Assembly (NCBI RefSeq): GCF_019801175.1
Contig: NZ_JAHVJR010000001.1
Span: 2,356,001 to 2,420,000 of the forward strand
Source of the DNA: Vannielia litorea
Lineage (GTDB): Bacteria; Pseudomonadota; Alphaproteobacteria; Rhodobacterales; Rhodobacteraceae
Reading direction: 5' to 3'
Length of the DNA: 64,000 nucleotides
Shown here: positions 27,748 to 35,760 of the stretch, piece by piece
Layout of the letters: every line of letters begins with the position of its first letter
Numbering within the stretch: position 1 is the first letter of the stretch
Translations under genes and position numbers: made by a program
Notes under the pieces: generated by a model
Database searches by the model: none
Seen by the model: the letters and a program-made list of their open reading frames with translations, nothing else
What the model was told of the DNA's origin: nothing

Positions 27748-27777
27748 CCCCTAATGTGCCCCTAATTTTTAGGGGCA
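27748..27777. repeat. Arm-type integrase site candidates, right end, with inverted copy
   Basis: CCCCTAA at 27748-27754 and 27759-27765, 11 bp apart as at the left end, plus an inverted copy: TGCCCCTAA (27757-27765) faces TTAGGGGCA (27769-27777) across three T bases. It lies between integrase start and attR, so it may serve both recombination and integrase autoregulation. Confidence 0.55.
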
Positions 27778-27894
27778 GCAAGTAGGCACTTATGGAGCCC
27801 CGTAGAATGTCACACCACCCGATTCAATCGCAACATGCTGTTTTTATGTATTTTCGCAGAAACATAGAGATCGATGTGGAAGTTAGTTTGGTGG

Positions 27895-27916
27895 CCCTAG
27901 GCTCCACCATTCCCCC
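27895..27916. repeat. Right attachment repeat (attR)
   Basis: A 22-bp exact copy of 14587-14608, the end of tRNA-Ala plus seven bases. Beyond it the sequence returns to chromosome-like genes. Confidence 0.88.
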
Positions 27917-28043
27917 CCGTTTCGATCAAGCCGCCGCGCAGGCCGTTGCCTTTGTGCGGGCGTTGCCGTTTTGGCCGCGCCTTAGGCTCCGTCAGACCAA
28001 GGTCGCATATCCTGCGGCCCGGCCTGCCGCCTAGATTTTCGGC

Positions 28044-30155
28044 ATGGGAGGACTTACCGGCTTTCGCGTTTTCGTGGGGGCGGCGTTTGCGCTGCTGGTC
28101 TCGCTTGTCTCCGCCCAGGCCGAGCCGCTTGGGCGCGAGGAGATTGCACCGCTGATCGTGCCGCCGATGTCGCTTGGCGAGCCGCTGAACGACAAGGGCG
28201 TTTGGAGCCTGCTGAACTCCGGCGGCGCGCAGGCGGGCTATGTGTTCGAGACCGGGCCGATGGCCCCCCTGCCCGGCTTCTCCGGCGCGGTCATCAATGT
28301 GCTGGTCACCCTCGATCTCGATGGCCGCTACCTCGACGTGCGCCTGCTGTCGCACAATGAGCCGATCTTTGTTTCCGGCCTTGGCGAAGCGCCCTTTCGC
28401 AAGTTCTTCGAGCAATACCGCGGCCATTCCATCTCAGACATTCTCGTCGTCGGCACGCCTTATGGCGCGGCGGATGAGGGCAGCGCGCTTGTCTATCTCG
28501 ACGGGGTGACCAAGGCCACGGCCAGCGTACGGATCGCCCATGAGAGCATCCTCGCCGCCGTCAATCAGGTGGCCCGCGAGATGATGCAGGGCATCTCCGC
28601 AGGCCCGCCCGCTTACCCCGACCCGGCGCATGACGAGGCGCTCACATGGGAGGAGCTGGTGGCACAGGGCCTTGCCACCCGGCGCGTGGTGCTCAACCGC
28701 GAGATCGACGCCGCGTTCGACGGCACGCTCTGGGCCAATGACGACCCCGAGGCGCAGGCCGCGCCCGATGCGCCCTATCTCGACCTCTGGGTGGTCGACA
28801 TCGGCCCACCCGCCATTGCCCGCGCGCTGCTGGATGAGAGCACGCTGGCCGATCTCGCCCGCTTCACCGAGATCTCCGGCAATGACGAGCCGATCCTCTT
28901 GATAGAGACCGCGCGCCACGGGCTGGTCTCTGAAGACTTCGTCCGCAACACCTCGCCCGACTGGCTCTCCGCCAGCCAGGGCGGGCTGCCGGTGGCCCTG
29001 CGCGACAGTGACCTGTTCGTCGGCCTCAACCCGGACCTTCCTGATGCGCTGCATGACGGCGCGATGATGATTCTGCGCACCGACCGGCGGCTTGGGTTTG
29101 ACCCGAGCCGCGAGTGGGAGCTGCACGTGAAAGCCACGCGCGAGCATGGCGTGTTCCGGCCAGAGGTCGGCTCTGTCACCCTCGATGTGCCCCACGTCAC
29201 CGACGCTCGGTTCTTCATCAAACCCGAGGTGCCCCAGCCCCTGCCGCCGTGGCGCGAAGCCCTGAACGCCCGCGCGGGCGACCTCGTGGTGCTGGCGGGC
29301 TTTCTCACCGCGCTCATCGCGGCGCTGGCCTTCGGGATGAACCGCATGGCCGGGCTGCGCTGGTTCACGCCGCTGCGGCTGGCCATCCTTGCCTTCGTCA
29401 CCGGCTTCATCGGCTGGTGGGGCCAAGGGCAGCTCTCCATCGTGACCGTTCTGGGCGTGATCCGCGCCGGGTGGGAGGGCGGCAGCCTTACCTTTCTCCT
29501 ATACGACCCCTTCTCGCTGTTGGTCTGGGCGGTGGCACTGCTGGGCCTCTTCGCATGGGGCCGGGGGTTGTTTTGCGGCTGGCTCTGCCCCTTCGGTGCG
29601 TTGCAGGAATTCGCCCACCACCTCGGCAAGCTGCTGCGCCTGCCGCAGATCGAGCCCTCCGCCCGGCTCGACCGCGCGTTGAAGAACCTCAAATACGGGG
29701 TGCTCGCCGGGTTGGTGGCACTGGTTTTTTTCGCCCCGCACGCGATTGACACCGCCGCCGAAGTCGAGCCGTTCAAAACCGCAATCACCACCTACTTCAT
29801 CCGCGCCTGGCCCTACGTGGCCTACGCCGTCTTCTTGCTCGTGCTCTCGATGGTGCTCTTCAAGGGCTTCTGCCGCTATCTCTGCCCGCTCGGTGCCTTC
29901 TTCGCGCTGGCGGGCGCTCTGCGGGTGCAGGATTGGATTCCGCGCCGCGTCGAATGCGGCAGCCCCTGTCAGCTTTGCAAGGTGCGCTGCAAATACGGGG
30001 CCATCGAGAAATCGGGCACGGTGCAGTATTCCGAATGCTTTCAGTGCCTCGACTGCGTGACGATCCATGACGACCCGGCCCAATGCGTGCCGCTTGTGCT
30101 GAAATCCCGAGGCGGGCGACGGGCACGCCCCATCAGCGAAGTTCCTGCAGAATGA
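28044..30155 (+). CDS. NosR/NirI-like membrane flavo-iron-sulfur protein
   Basis: A 703-residue protein with signal peptide, periplasmic part, about six transmembrane helices and a cytoplasmic cysteine-rich tail. The FMN-binding-like region (about 85-185) ends in DGVTKATAS, where a Thr is the likely site of covalent FMN. The membrane part has the paired CGWLCPFGA and CRYLCPLGA motifs of NosR/NapH-type proteins. The tail has C-x3-C-x2-C-x3-C (CGSPCQLCKVRC) and C-x2-C-x2-C...C for Fe-S clusters. NosR passes electrons across the membrane to periplasmic reductases, but no nosZ is in the window. It overlaps apbE by four bases, so the flavin transferase is its natural partner. Confidence 0.85.
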   Translation: MGGLTGFRVFVGAAFALLVSLVSAQAEPLGREEIAPLIVPPMSLGEPLNDKGVWSLLNSGGAQAGYVFETGPMAPLPGFSGAVINVLVTLDLDGRYLDVRLLSHNEPIFVSGLGEAPFRKFFEQYRGHSISDILVVGTPYGAADEGSALVYLDGVTKATASVRIAHESILAAVNQVAREMMQGISAGPPAYPDPAHDEALTWEELVAQGLATRRVVLNREIDAAFDGTLWANDDPEAQAAPDAPYLDLWVVDIGPPAIARALLDESTLADLARFTEISGNDEPILLIETARHGLVSEDFVRNTSPDWLSASQGGLPVALRDSDLFVGLNPDLPDALHDGAMMILRTDRRLGFDPSREWELHVKATREHGVFRPEVGSVTLDVPHVTDARFFIKPEVPQPLPPWREALNARAGDLVVLAGFLTALIAALAFGMNRMAGLRWFTPLRLAILAFVTGFIGWWGQGQLSIVTVLGVIRAGWEGGSLTFLLYDPFSLLVWAVALLGLFAWGRGLFCGWLCPFGALQEFAHHLGKLLRLPQIEPSARLDRALKNLKYGVLAGLVALVFFAPHAIDTAAEVEPFKTAITTYFIRAWPYVAYAVFLLVLSMVLFKGFCRYLCPLGAFFALAGALRVQDWIPRRVECGSPCQLCKVRCKYGAIEKSGTVQYSECFQCLDCVTIHDDPAQCVPLVLKSRGGRRARPISEVPAE

Positions 30156-31024
30156 AGCGGCGCAGGTTCCTCTCTATCACCGCCTGCTTTGCCGCCCTGC
30201 CGCTGGCCGCGCAGGCCGCACCGCAGCGCTGGCGTGGGCGCGCCTTGGGCGCCGAGGCGGAGATCGTGCTGCATGGGGGGGCGAGGGCGACCCGCGCCGC
30301 CTTTGCCGAGATCGAGCGGGTGCTGAGAGCCGTCGAGGCCAGCTTCAGCCTGTCTGATCCGGCCTCCGAACTCTCCCGCCTCAACCGAGAGGGCAGCCTG
30401 AGCGTATCGCCGCGATTCACAGCGCTTATGGAGCTGACAGATCAGCTCCACGCGGCGACCCACGGCCTTTTCGACCCTACCGTCCAACCTCTCTGGCGGT
30501 CACTTTTCGAGGGGCGGGAAACAGACCGGGCCGCTATCGGCTGGACCCGCGTGCAGCGCAGCGGCGCCCGGGTGCGGCTTGCGACCGGTCAGGCGCTCAC
30601 CTTCAACGGCATCGCACAGGGCTATGCCACGGACCTCGTGGCCGAGGCCCTGCGCAAACGCGGCTTTGGCGAGGTGCTGGTGAACATCGGTGAATATGCA
30701 GGCCACGGCGGCCACTGGACGATCGGGCTCACGGACCCGGCCCACGGCCACCTCGGCACCCGCACCTTGACCGACGGCGCCATTGCCACCTCAAGCCCAA
30801 GCGCCATGCAGCTTGGGGCTGCGGGCCATATTCTGCACCCCAAGGGGGGCCACCCGATCTGGTCCACGGTCTCGGTTGAGGCAAACTCTGCCGCGCTGGC
30901 CGATGGGGCCTCAACCGCCTTCTGCCTCGCTCCTGCCGATGACATTCGCAGCATGATCCGCCGCCTGCCGGGCCTGCGCCGCGTGACCCTCGTGGACGCC
31001 GCAGGCAACCTCACGACGCTCTGA
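30152..31024 (+). CDS. apbE: FAD:protein FMN transferase (ApbE family)
   Basis: A 290-residue enzyme that attaches FMN covalently to Thr/Ser in S/T-G-A-T-like motifs of target proteins. The N-terminus (MKRRRFLSITACFAAL) has a twin-arginine-like signal, so it probably works in the periplasm. Family motifs seen are FSLSDPASELSRLN, TFNGIAQGYATDLV (flavin binding) and VLVNIGEYAGHGG, and later AIATSSPSA. It overlaps the NosR-like gene by ATGA. NosX of nitrous oxide clusters is the same family, and the tandem arrangement suggests the NosR-like protein is the substrate. Confidence 0.92.
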   Translation: MKRRRFLSITACFAALPLAAQAAPQRWRGRALGAEAEIVLHGGARATRAAFAEIERVLRAVEASFSLSDPASELSRLNREGSLSVSPRFTALMELTDQLHAATHGLFDPTVQPLWRSLFEGRETDRAAIGWTRVQRSGARVRLATGQALTFNGIAQGYATDLVAEALRKRGFGEVLVNIGEYAGHGGHWTIGLTDPAHGHLGTRTLTDGAIATSSPSAMQLGAAGHILHPKGGHPIWSTVSVEANSAALADGASTAFCLAPADDIRSMIRRLPGLRRVTLVDAAGNLTTL

Positions 31025-31025
31025 C

Positions 31026-31060
31026 AAAAAAAGCCCCCGCCGGGGAGGAGAGGCGGGGGC
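31026..31060 (-). terminator. Terminator for the minus-strand quinoprotein genes
   Basis: GCCCCCGCC (31033-31041) and GGCGGGGGC (31052-31060) form a perfect 9-bp stem. On the minus strand the stem is followed by seven T residues (A-tract 31026-31032 on the plus strand). It lies between the converging apbE and moxJ-like genes and terminates the latter. Confidence 0.8.
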
Positions 31061-31100
31061 AGTCGTCCGGCAGGGAGAGGCCGGTTGGGGAACTCAGCGC

Positions 31101-32012
31101 CTACCGTTCAGGCGGGGAATGGGTCAGCCCGTATTGGGCGTAGATCGCGGCAATCCGGCCGTCTTCCAGACCCGCAAAGATCGCGTCATCCACGGTATAG
31201 GAGAGCGGGCGGTAGGCAAAATGCACTCCGACCCCGAGCGTCCATCGGCTCACGGCAAAGCCTGCCAGCGGCGGCTGATGAATCGCCACGCCCTCGGCGC
31301 GGGCATATTCCAGCTCCGCCAGCGGCCCCATCACGGCAGGCACCTCGCCCGCCGCCAACGCCGCCATGGCCGCGCCGGTTGTTGGGTAGCGGCGCACGTT
31401 CGGCGCCATCTGCCCGCCACCAAAGCTGGTGAGGTAGAAATCGGAGATCGAATCGTTCTCCACCCCCACCAGATCGAAGCGAAAGTAGGCCGGCACAGGC
31501 GCGCTATCGGGGTAGAACTCTTCGGAGTAGGCAATCGCCACGCTTTCGCCCGCGTATTGGCCGGTGAACACCACCTGCTCGACCCGGCACTTGAACCCGC
31601 TGTCGTAGGGCACCCGCATCATCACGTTGGCGATCTGCCCGCCGATGATCGCGCCCTTCCAGATGTTGTTGCGAAGATCGGCCTCGAGGTTCTCACCCGC
31701 GGCGACAAAGTTGAACTGTGCCTCCACGCCGATCTCGTCGGCGATGAGCCGGGCAATCTCGATGTCGACCCCGCGCGGCTTGCCCGCTTCCTTCCAGCTG
31801 TAGGGTGGATAGTCCTCATAGACCGCAAAGGTCATGAACCCGCGGTCGATGATGGTATCGAGATCCTGCCCCACGATGTCGCGGCCCGCATTCTGCGGCT
31901 TGGGCTGCGGGACGTAATCGGCGCAAGGGTCCTGAGCGCGGGCTGGCGTGGCAACGACGCCAAGGGCCAGCCCGGCAAGGAGTGCGATGAGGGCGACGGG
32001 CCGTCGCATCAT
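31101..32012 (-). CDS. Quinoprotein-associated periplasmic binding protein (MoxJ/XoxJ-like)
   Basis: About 303 residues, in the periplasmic solute-binding family that accompanies PQQ dehydrogenases. A signal peptide (ALIALLAGLALGVVATPARAQ) is followed by DPCADYVPQPKPQN and the binding-protein fold (FMTFAVYEDYPPYSWKE, GVDIEIARLIADEIG). XoxJ/MoxJ proteins are needed for methanol dehydrogenase maturation or function and probably bind the apoenzyme rather than a solute. Two adjacent ATGs (32012 and 32009) are possible. It begins 2 bp after the cytochrome gene stop, so the two are co-transcribed. The family assignment is good; the symbol is left blank because members vary. Confidence 0.8.
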   Translation of the reverse strand: MMRRPVALIALLAGLALGVVATPARAQDPCADYVPQPKPQNAGRDIVGQDLDTIIDRGFMTFAVYEDYPPYSWKEAGKPRGVDIEIARLIADEIGVEAQFNFVAAGENLEADLRNNIWKGAIIGGQIANVMMRVPYDSGFKCRVEQVVFTGQYAGESVAIAYSEEFYPDSAPVPAYFRFDLVGVENDSISDFYLTSFGGGQMAPNVRRYPTTGAAMAALAAGEVPAVMGPLAELEYARAEGVAIHQPPLAGFAVSRWTLGVGVHFAYRPLSYTVDDAIFAGLEDGRIAAIYAQYGLTHSPPER

Positions 32013-32014
32013 GG

Positions 32015-32707
32015 TCAGTGCGCGGCCGAAAGGCCGATGGTCAGCACCTCGGCCGCCTGGGCATAGGCCTCGGGGTCGGCCGCGAGAATGTTGGCCGCGC
32101 GGTAGGCCACGCTGTCGGCCACGGGCGCGCCGGAGAGCGTTTCGATCCCGGCGGCGATCTCGGCAAGGCGCGCCTGCACGGCCGCCCCGTCGGCGCCTTC
32201 GCCGCCCTCTGCCCAACCTGCGAGCTGGTCGCGGATGCCCTTCAATTCATCGCCAACCTCGGCCATCGCCTCGTCGTCGGGCCGGGTCTCGATGTAAGTG
32301 CGGATCGCCCATCCCGCCTTCTGGCCCAGCACCTCGTCGAAGGCGGGCATCTTGGTTGTGCCGTTCTGGGTGTAGCCCACGCGGTAACGCTCGGCATACC
32401 ACTCGTCGCCGTATTCTTCCGCCTCAAGGAACCGCAGGTCGGGCGCAAGCCCGCCCGAAACCACCTCGAGCCCGTGGCAGCGGGCGCAGTTCTGGTTGTA
32501 GCCCGACGCGCCGATCTCGACCGCCTTGGCCCAGGCCTCTTCGCCCACCTTGTCCGCGCGATAAGGGTTTTCGATCAACCACTCCTCGCCCACGTCGGGC
32601 AGGGCATCGGTGTTCATCGGCTGCGGGGCCACGTCGCCGTGGGCCAGCGCAGTGCCGGCGGTGAAGATGACGGCAAGGGCCGTGGCGAGGCTCGATCTGA
32701 CAGACAT
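32015..32707 (-). CDS. PQQ-pathway cytochrome c (c-550, PedF-like)
   Basis: A 230-residue exported monoheme cytochrome. The signal peptide is about residues 1-22 (SSLATALAVIFTAGTALA), and the heme site is C74-A-R-C77-H78. The likely sixth ligand is Met in TKMPAFDEVLG. The C-terminal 80 residues are helical and non-heme, as in PedF-type cytochromes that take electrons from PQQ alcohol dehydrogenases. The ATG at 32707 has GGGAGGA ahead; the upstream ATG at 32824 is not preferred. It is divergent from the PQQ-associated binding-protein gene, sharing a 147-bp promoter region. Confidence 0.85.
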   Translation of the reverse strand: MSVRSSLATALAVIFTAGTALAHGDVAPQPMNTDALPDVGEEWLIENPYRADKVGEEAWAKAVEIGASGYNQNCARCHGLEVVSGGLAPDLRFLEAEEYGDEWYAERYRVGYTQNGTTKMPAFDEVLGQKAGWAIRTYIETRPDDEAMAEVGDELKGIRDQLAGWAEGGEGADGAAVQARLAEIAAGIETLSGAPVADSVAYRAANILAADPEAYAQAAEVLTIGLSAAH

Positions 32708-32854
32708 GTGTTCCTCCCTGTTCGCTGCCAGAGGTTGTGACCCAGCCTGCCGCGCCGCGGTATTGGACTTTGGTTCAAGACGCCCGGATTTTGCGACCAA
32801 TGTCCTACATCGGGCGCTGCACAACCTCGCTAGCGTTTAAGCCGGGAGGACATC

Positions 32855-34027
32855 ATGCGCGCATTTCTGGCTCTCGTCGCCGGGCTCTGGGCCACGGCTG
32901 CAACCGCGACCGAGGCGGATACGCTCTCGGTCAAGGTCACCTATCTGCGGGTCGAAACACCCGAACCCCCGACGCTCTCCAACCTCGAAGCCCGGCCCGA
33001 AGACCTTGGCCGCGCAGGGGCTGAATTGGGGCTCGCCGACAACGCCACCACCGGCAGTTTCCTCGGGCAGACATACGCGCTGGAGACCGTCTCGGTGCCC
33101 GAGGGTGAAAGCCCGTTGGACGCCGCCCGCGCGGCGCTGGTCGCCTCGCCCTACCTCGTCATCGATGCACCAGCTGACGCACTCACCGCCATCGCCGACC
33201 TGCCAGAGGCGCAAGCCGCGCTCCTGTTCAACGCCACGGCAGAAGACGATGCCCTGCGCAGCGAGGGCTGCCGCGCCAACCTGCTGCACACCGCCGCCTC
33301 GCTATCCATGCGCAGCGACGCGCTGATGCAGTTCTTCGCCATGCGCCGCTGGGCCGAAATTGCCATGATCGAGGGCCCCCGCCCCGAGGATACCGCCTTC
33401 GCCGCCGCGCTGCGGGCCTCCGCCACCAAGTTCGGGCTGGAGATCGGCGCCGAGAAGAGCTGGGCCTTCTATGCCGACATGCGCCGCAACGCCTCCGCCG
33501 AGGTGCCGCTCTTCACCCAAGAGCTGGGCGACTATGACGCGCTGCTGGTCGCCGATGAAACCCATGATTTTGGCCGTTACGTCGAGTTCAACACATGGCT
33601 CCCCCGCCCCGTCACCGGCTCCGAAGGGCTTGTTCCAGTCGCATGGGCGCCGGTGATCGAGCAATGGGGCGCGGCACAGCTGCAATCGCGCTTTACCGAG
33701 GCTGCAGGCCGCCCGATGGCACCCGAGGATTACGCAGCCTGGGCCGCGATCCGCACTCTGGGCGAGGCTGTTACCCGCACCAGCACGACCGATCCGGCGG
33801 CGATTCGCGCCTATGTGCTGGGCGACAGCTTCGAGCTGGCAGGCTTCAAAGGGCGGCCCATGTCGTTCCGCCCGTGGAACGGCCAGCTGCGCCAGCCCAT
33901 CGCCCTCGCCCATGCCCGCGCCCTCGTGGCCACCGCGCCGCTGGAGGGCTTCCTGCATCAAGTCAACGAGTTGGACACGCTGGGGATCGACGCCCCCGAG
34001 TCCGCCTGCGCCGCTTTCGGAGGTTAA
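32855..34027 (+). CDS. PQQ-catabolism-associated ABC substrate-binding protein (TIGR03863-like)
   Basis: A 390-residue protein with signal peptide (about 1-19) and the branched-chain-type binding fold. LSVKVTYLRVETPEPPTLSNL at the mature N-terminus is typical of the PQQ-linked ABC group. It is the usual first gene of a cluster that also encodes a beta-propeller protein, an ATPase and a permease; only the propeller gene follows here. It lies on the plus strand, directly upstream of that gene (3-bp gap). The ligand is unknown; in related organisms this transporter is linked to alcohol oxidation. Confidence 0.85.
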   Translation: MRAFLALVAGLWATAATATEADTLSVKVTYLRVETPEPPTLSNLEARPEDLGRAGAELGLADNATTGSFLGQTYALETVSVPEGESPLDAARAALVASPYLVIDAPADALTAIADLPEAQAALLFNATAEDDALRSEGCRANLLHTAASLSMRSDALMQFFAMRRWAEIAMIEGPRPEDTAFAAALRASATKFGLEIGAEKSWAFYADMRRNASAEVPLFTQELGDYDALLVADETHDFGRYVEFNTWLPRPVTGSEGLVPVAWAPVIEQWGAAQLQSRFTEAAGRPMAPEDYAAWAAIRTLGEAVTRTSTTDPAAIRAYVLGDSFELAGFKGRPMSFRPWNGQLRQPIALAHARALVATAPLEGFLHQVNELDTLGIDAPESACAAFGG

Positions 34028-34030
34028 CCC

Positions 34031-34984
34031 ATGTTGCGCCACGCTCTCGCACTCTCGCTGCTCCCCTTCGCGGCCAATGCCGCCGAGATCTGGGTCACAA
34101 ACGAGAAGGATGACACCATCAGCGTCATCGACATCGAAACTCTCGAGGTCACCCGCACCATCCCCACCGGCGAGCGCCCCCGCGGGATCACCTTCAGCCA
34201 CGATTACTCGGTGGTCTACATTTGCGCCTCCGACAGCGACTCGGTGCAGGTTATGGACCCTGAAACCGGCGAGATCCTGCATGATCTGCCTTCGGGCGAA
34301 GACCCCGAGCAGTTCGTGCTGCACCCCGACAACAAGCACCTCTACATCGCCAACGAGGATGACGCGATCACCACGGTCGTCGACGTGGAGAGCCGCAAGG
34401 TCGTAGCCCAGATCAACGTGGGCATCGAGCCCGAGGGCATGGCCGTCTCGCCCGATGGGGCGCTTGCAATCACCACCTCCGAAACCACCAACATGGCCCA
34501 TTGGATCGATACAGAGACCCGCGAGATCGTGGCCAACACGCTGGTTGATAGCCGCCCTCGCCATGCCGAGTTCACTGAGGATGGCGCCGAGCTATGGGTG
34601 AGCGCCGAGATCGGCGGCACGGTCAGCATCTTCGACGTTGAGAGCAAGGCGGAGAAGGCCAAGATCGACTTCGAGATCAAGGGCGTCCACCCCGACAAGG
34701 TGCAACCCGTAGGCTTCGAGTTTGCCGAGGGCGATACCCACGCCTTCGTGGCCCTCGGCCCGGCCAACCACGTGGCCGTGGTGAACATGGAGAGCTATGA
34801 GGTCGAAGAATACATCCTCGTCGGCCGCCGGGTCTGGCACATGGACTTCTCGCCCGACAAATCGCAGCTCTTCACCACCAACGGCGTTTCCGGCGACGTG
34901 ACGGTGATCGACGTCGCCTCCCGCGAGCCGATCAAGTCGATCAAGGTGGGCCGCTACCCCTGGGGCGCGGCTCTACGACCATAG
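34031..34984 (+). CDS. YVTN-family beta-propeller protein (PQQ-associated)
   Basis: A 317-residue exported protein made of about seven blades of the YVTN type: repeats such as IWVTNEKDDTISVIDIETL, HLYIANEDDAITTVVDVES and LFTTNGVSGDVTVIDVASR each have the same turn pattern, with most blades about 42 residues. A short signal peptide precedes them (LALSLLPFAANA). In PQQ alcohol oxidation clusters this protein accompanies the ABC binding protein and may act as a periplasmic scaffold or chaperone. It follows the binding-protein gene by 3 bp. Confidence 0.88.
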   Translation: MLRHALALSLLPFAANAAEIWVTNEKDDTISVIDIETLEVTRTIPTGERPRGITFSHDYSVVYICASDSDSVQVMDPETGEILHDLPSGEDPEQFVLHPDNKHLYIANEDDAITTVVDVESRKVVAQINVGIEPEGMAVSPDGALAITTSETTNMAHWIDTETREIVANTLVDSRPRHAEFTEDGAELWVSAEIGGTVSIFDVESKAEKAKIDFEIKGVHPDKVQPVGFEFAEGDTHAFVALGPANHVAVVNMESYEVEEYILVGRRVWHMDFSPDKSQLFTTNGVSGDVTVIDVASREPIKSIKVGRYPWGAALRP

Positions 34985-35025
34985 CGCTAGTGACGCGTGC
35001 AATGTGTCCAAGGTATCCTGCCGCC

Positions 35026-35559
35026 ATGAAACAGCTATTGCTCGCCGCCGCCCTGCTCGCCGCCAGCCCTGTTCTGGCCGATGAAGAGCACGGCACGCTG
35101 AACCCCGATGAGATGACCTGGCAGCGTTTTCTCGACCGCGCCGACGAGGGCGAGACCGGCATGGTGCTCTGCTCGATGGGCTATGCCCTCACCAAGTCCG
35201 GGGATCATACCTCTGCCCGCAAGCTCTTCGAGAATTGCGCCGCCGCCGGATATACCGGCGCGATGACCTGGATGAGCCAGCTCGACAACAATGGCCTTGG
35301 CGCACCGGAAAACCCCGATACCGCCGCCGAGTGGGACAGGAAGGCCGCAGAGGCCGGCGACCCGGTGGGCCAGTTCAACTATGGGCTCGACCTGATCCGG
35401 GGTCACGGCGTTGCCCGCGACGAGGCTCGTGGCCGCGCGCTTGTGGATGAGGCCGCCGAGGCCGGGCTCAAGGTGGCACGCCAGTTGCAGCAGGGCGATT
35501 ACGACCCGCGCACCGTCACGCCCGACGCCGACGAATGGAAAAACGCGCCGCTCTTCTGA
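35026..35559 (+). CDS. Exported Sel1/TPR-like repeat protein
   Basis: A 177-residue protein starting at ATG 35026 (the upstream in-frame ATG lacks a signal-peptide match). The signal peptide MKQLLLAAALLAASPVLA is followed by Sel1-like helical repeats (AAAGYTGAMTWMSQLDNNGLG, AGDPVGQFNYGLDLIRGHGV). Such repeats mediate protein contacts in the periplasm. The gene lies between the PQQ-associated propeller gene and the alcohol dehydrogenase gene in the same direction, so a role in assembling that system is plausible but not shown. Confidence 0.78.
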   Translation: MKQLLLAAALLAASPVLADEEHGTLNPDEMTWQRFLDRADEGETGMVLCSMGYALTKSGDHTSARKLFENCAAAGYTGAMTWMSQLDNNGLGAPENPDTAAEWDRKAAEAGDPVGQFNYGLDLIRGHGVARDEARGRALVDEAAEAGLKVARQLQQGDYDPRTVTPDADEWKNAPLF

Positions 35560-35760
35560 GCCGCGTCACAGCACCAGCCAAGACCCTGCCGCGCAGCCTG
35601 CGCGATGCGGTTTAATATGCTGTAATAGTTATACAAATCTCACCCTTAATACGACCATTGTGCAATATCCGGTGCCCCCCGGTTGGAGAATACTCGCCGC
35701 AGCACCCACCCGCAGGAGGCGGGCTGGTGGCTCGTGAAGATCGCGACAGGGAGGACATCC

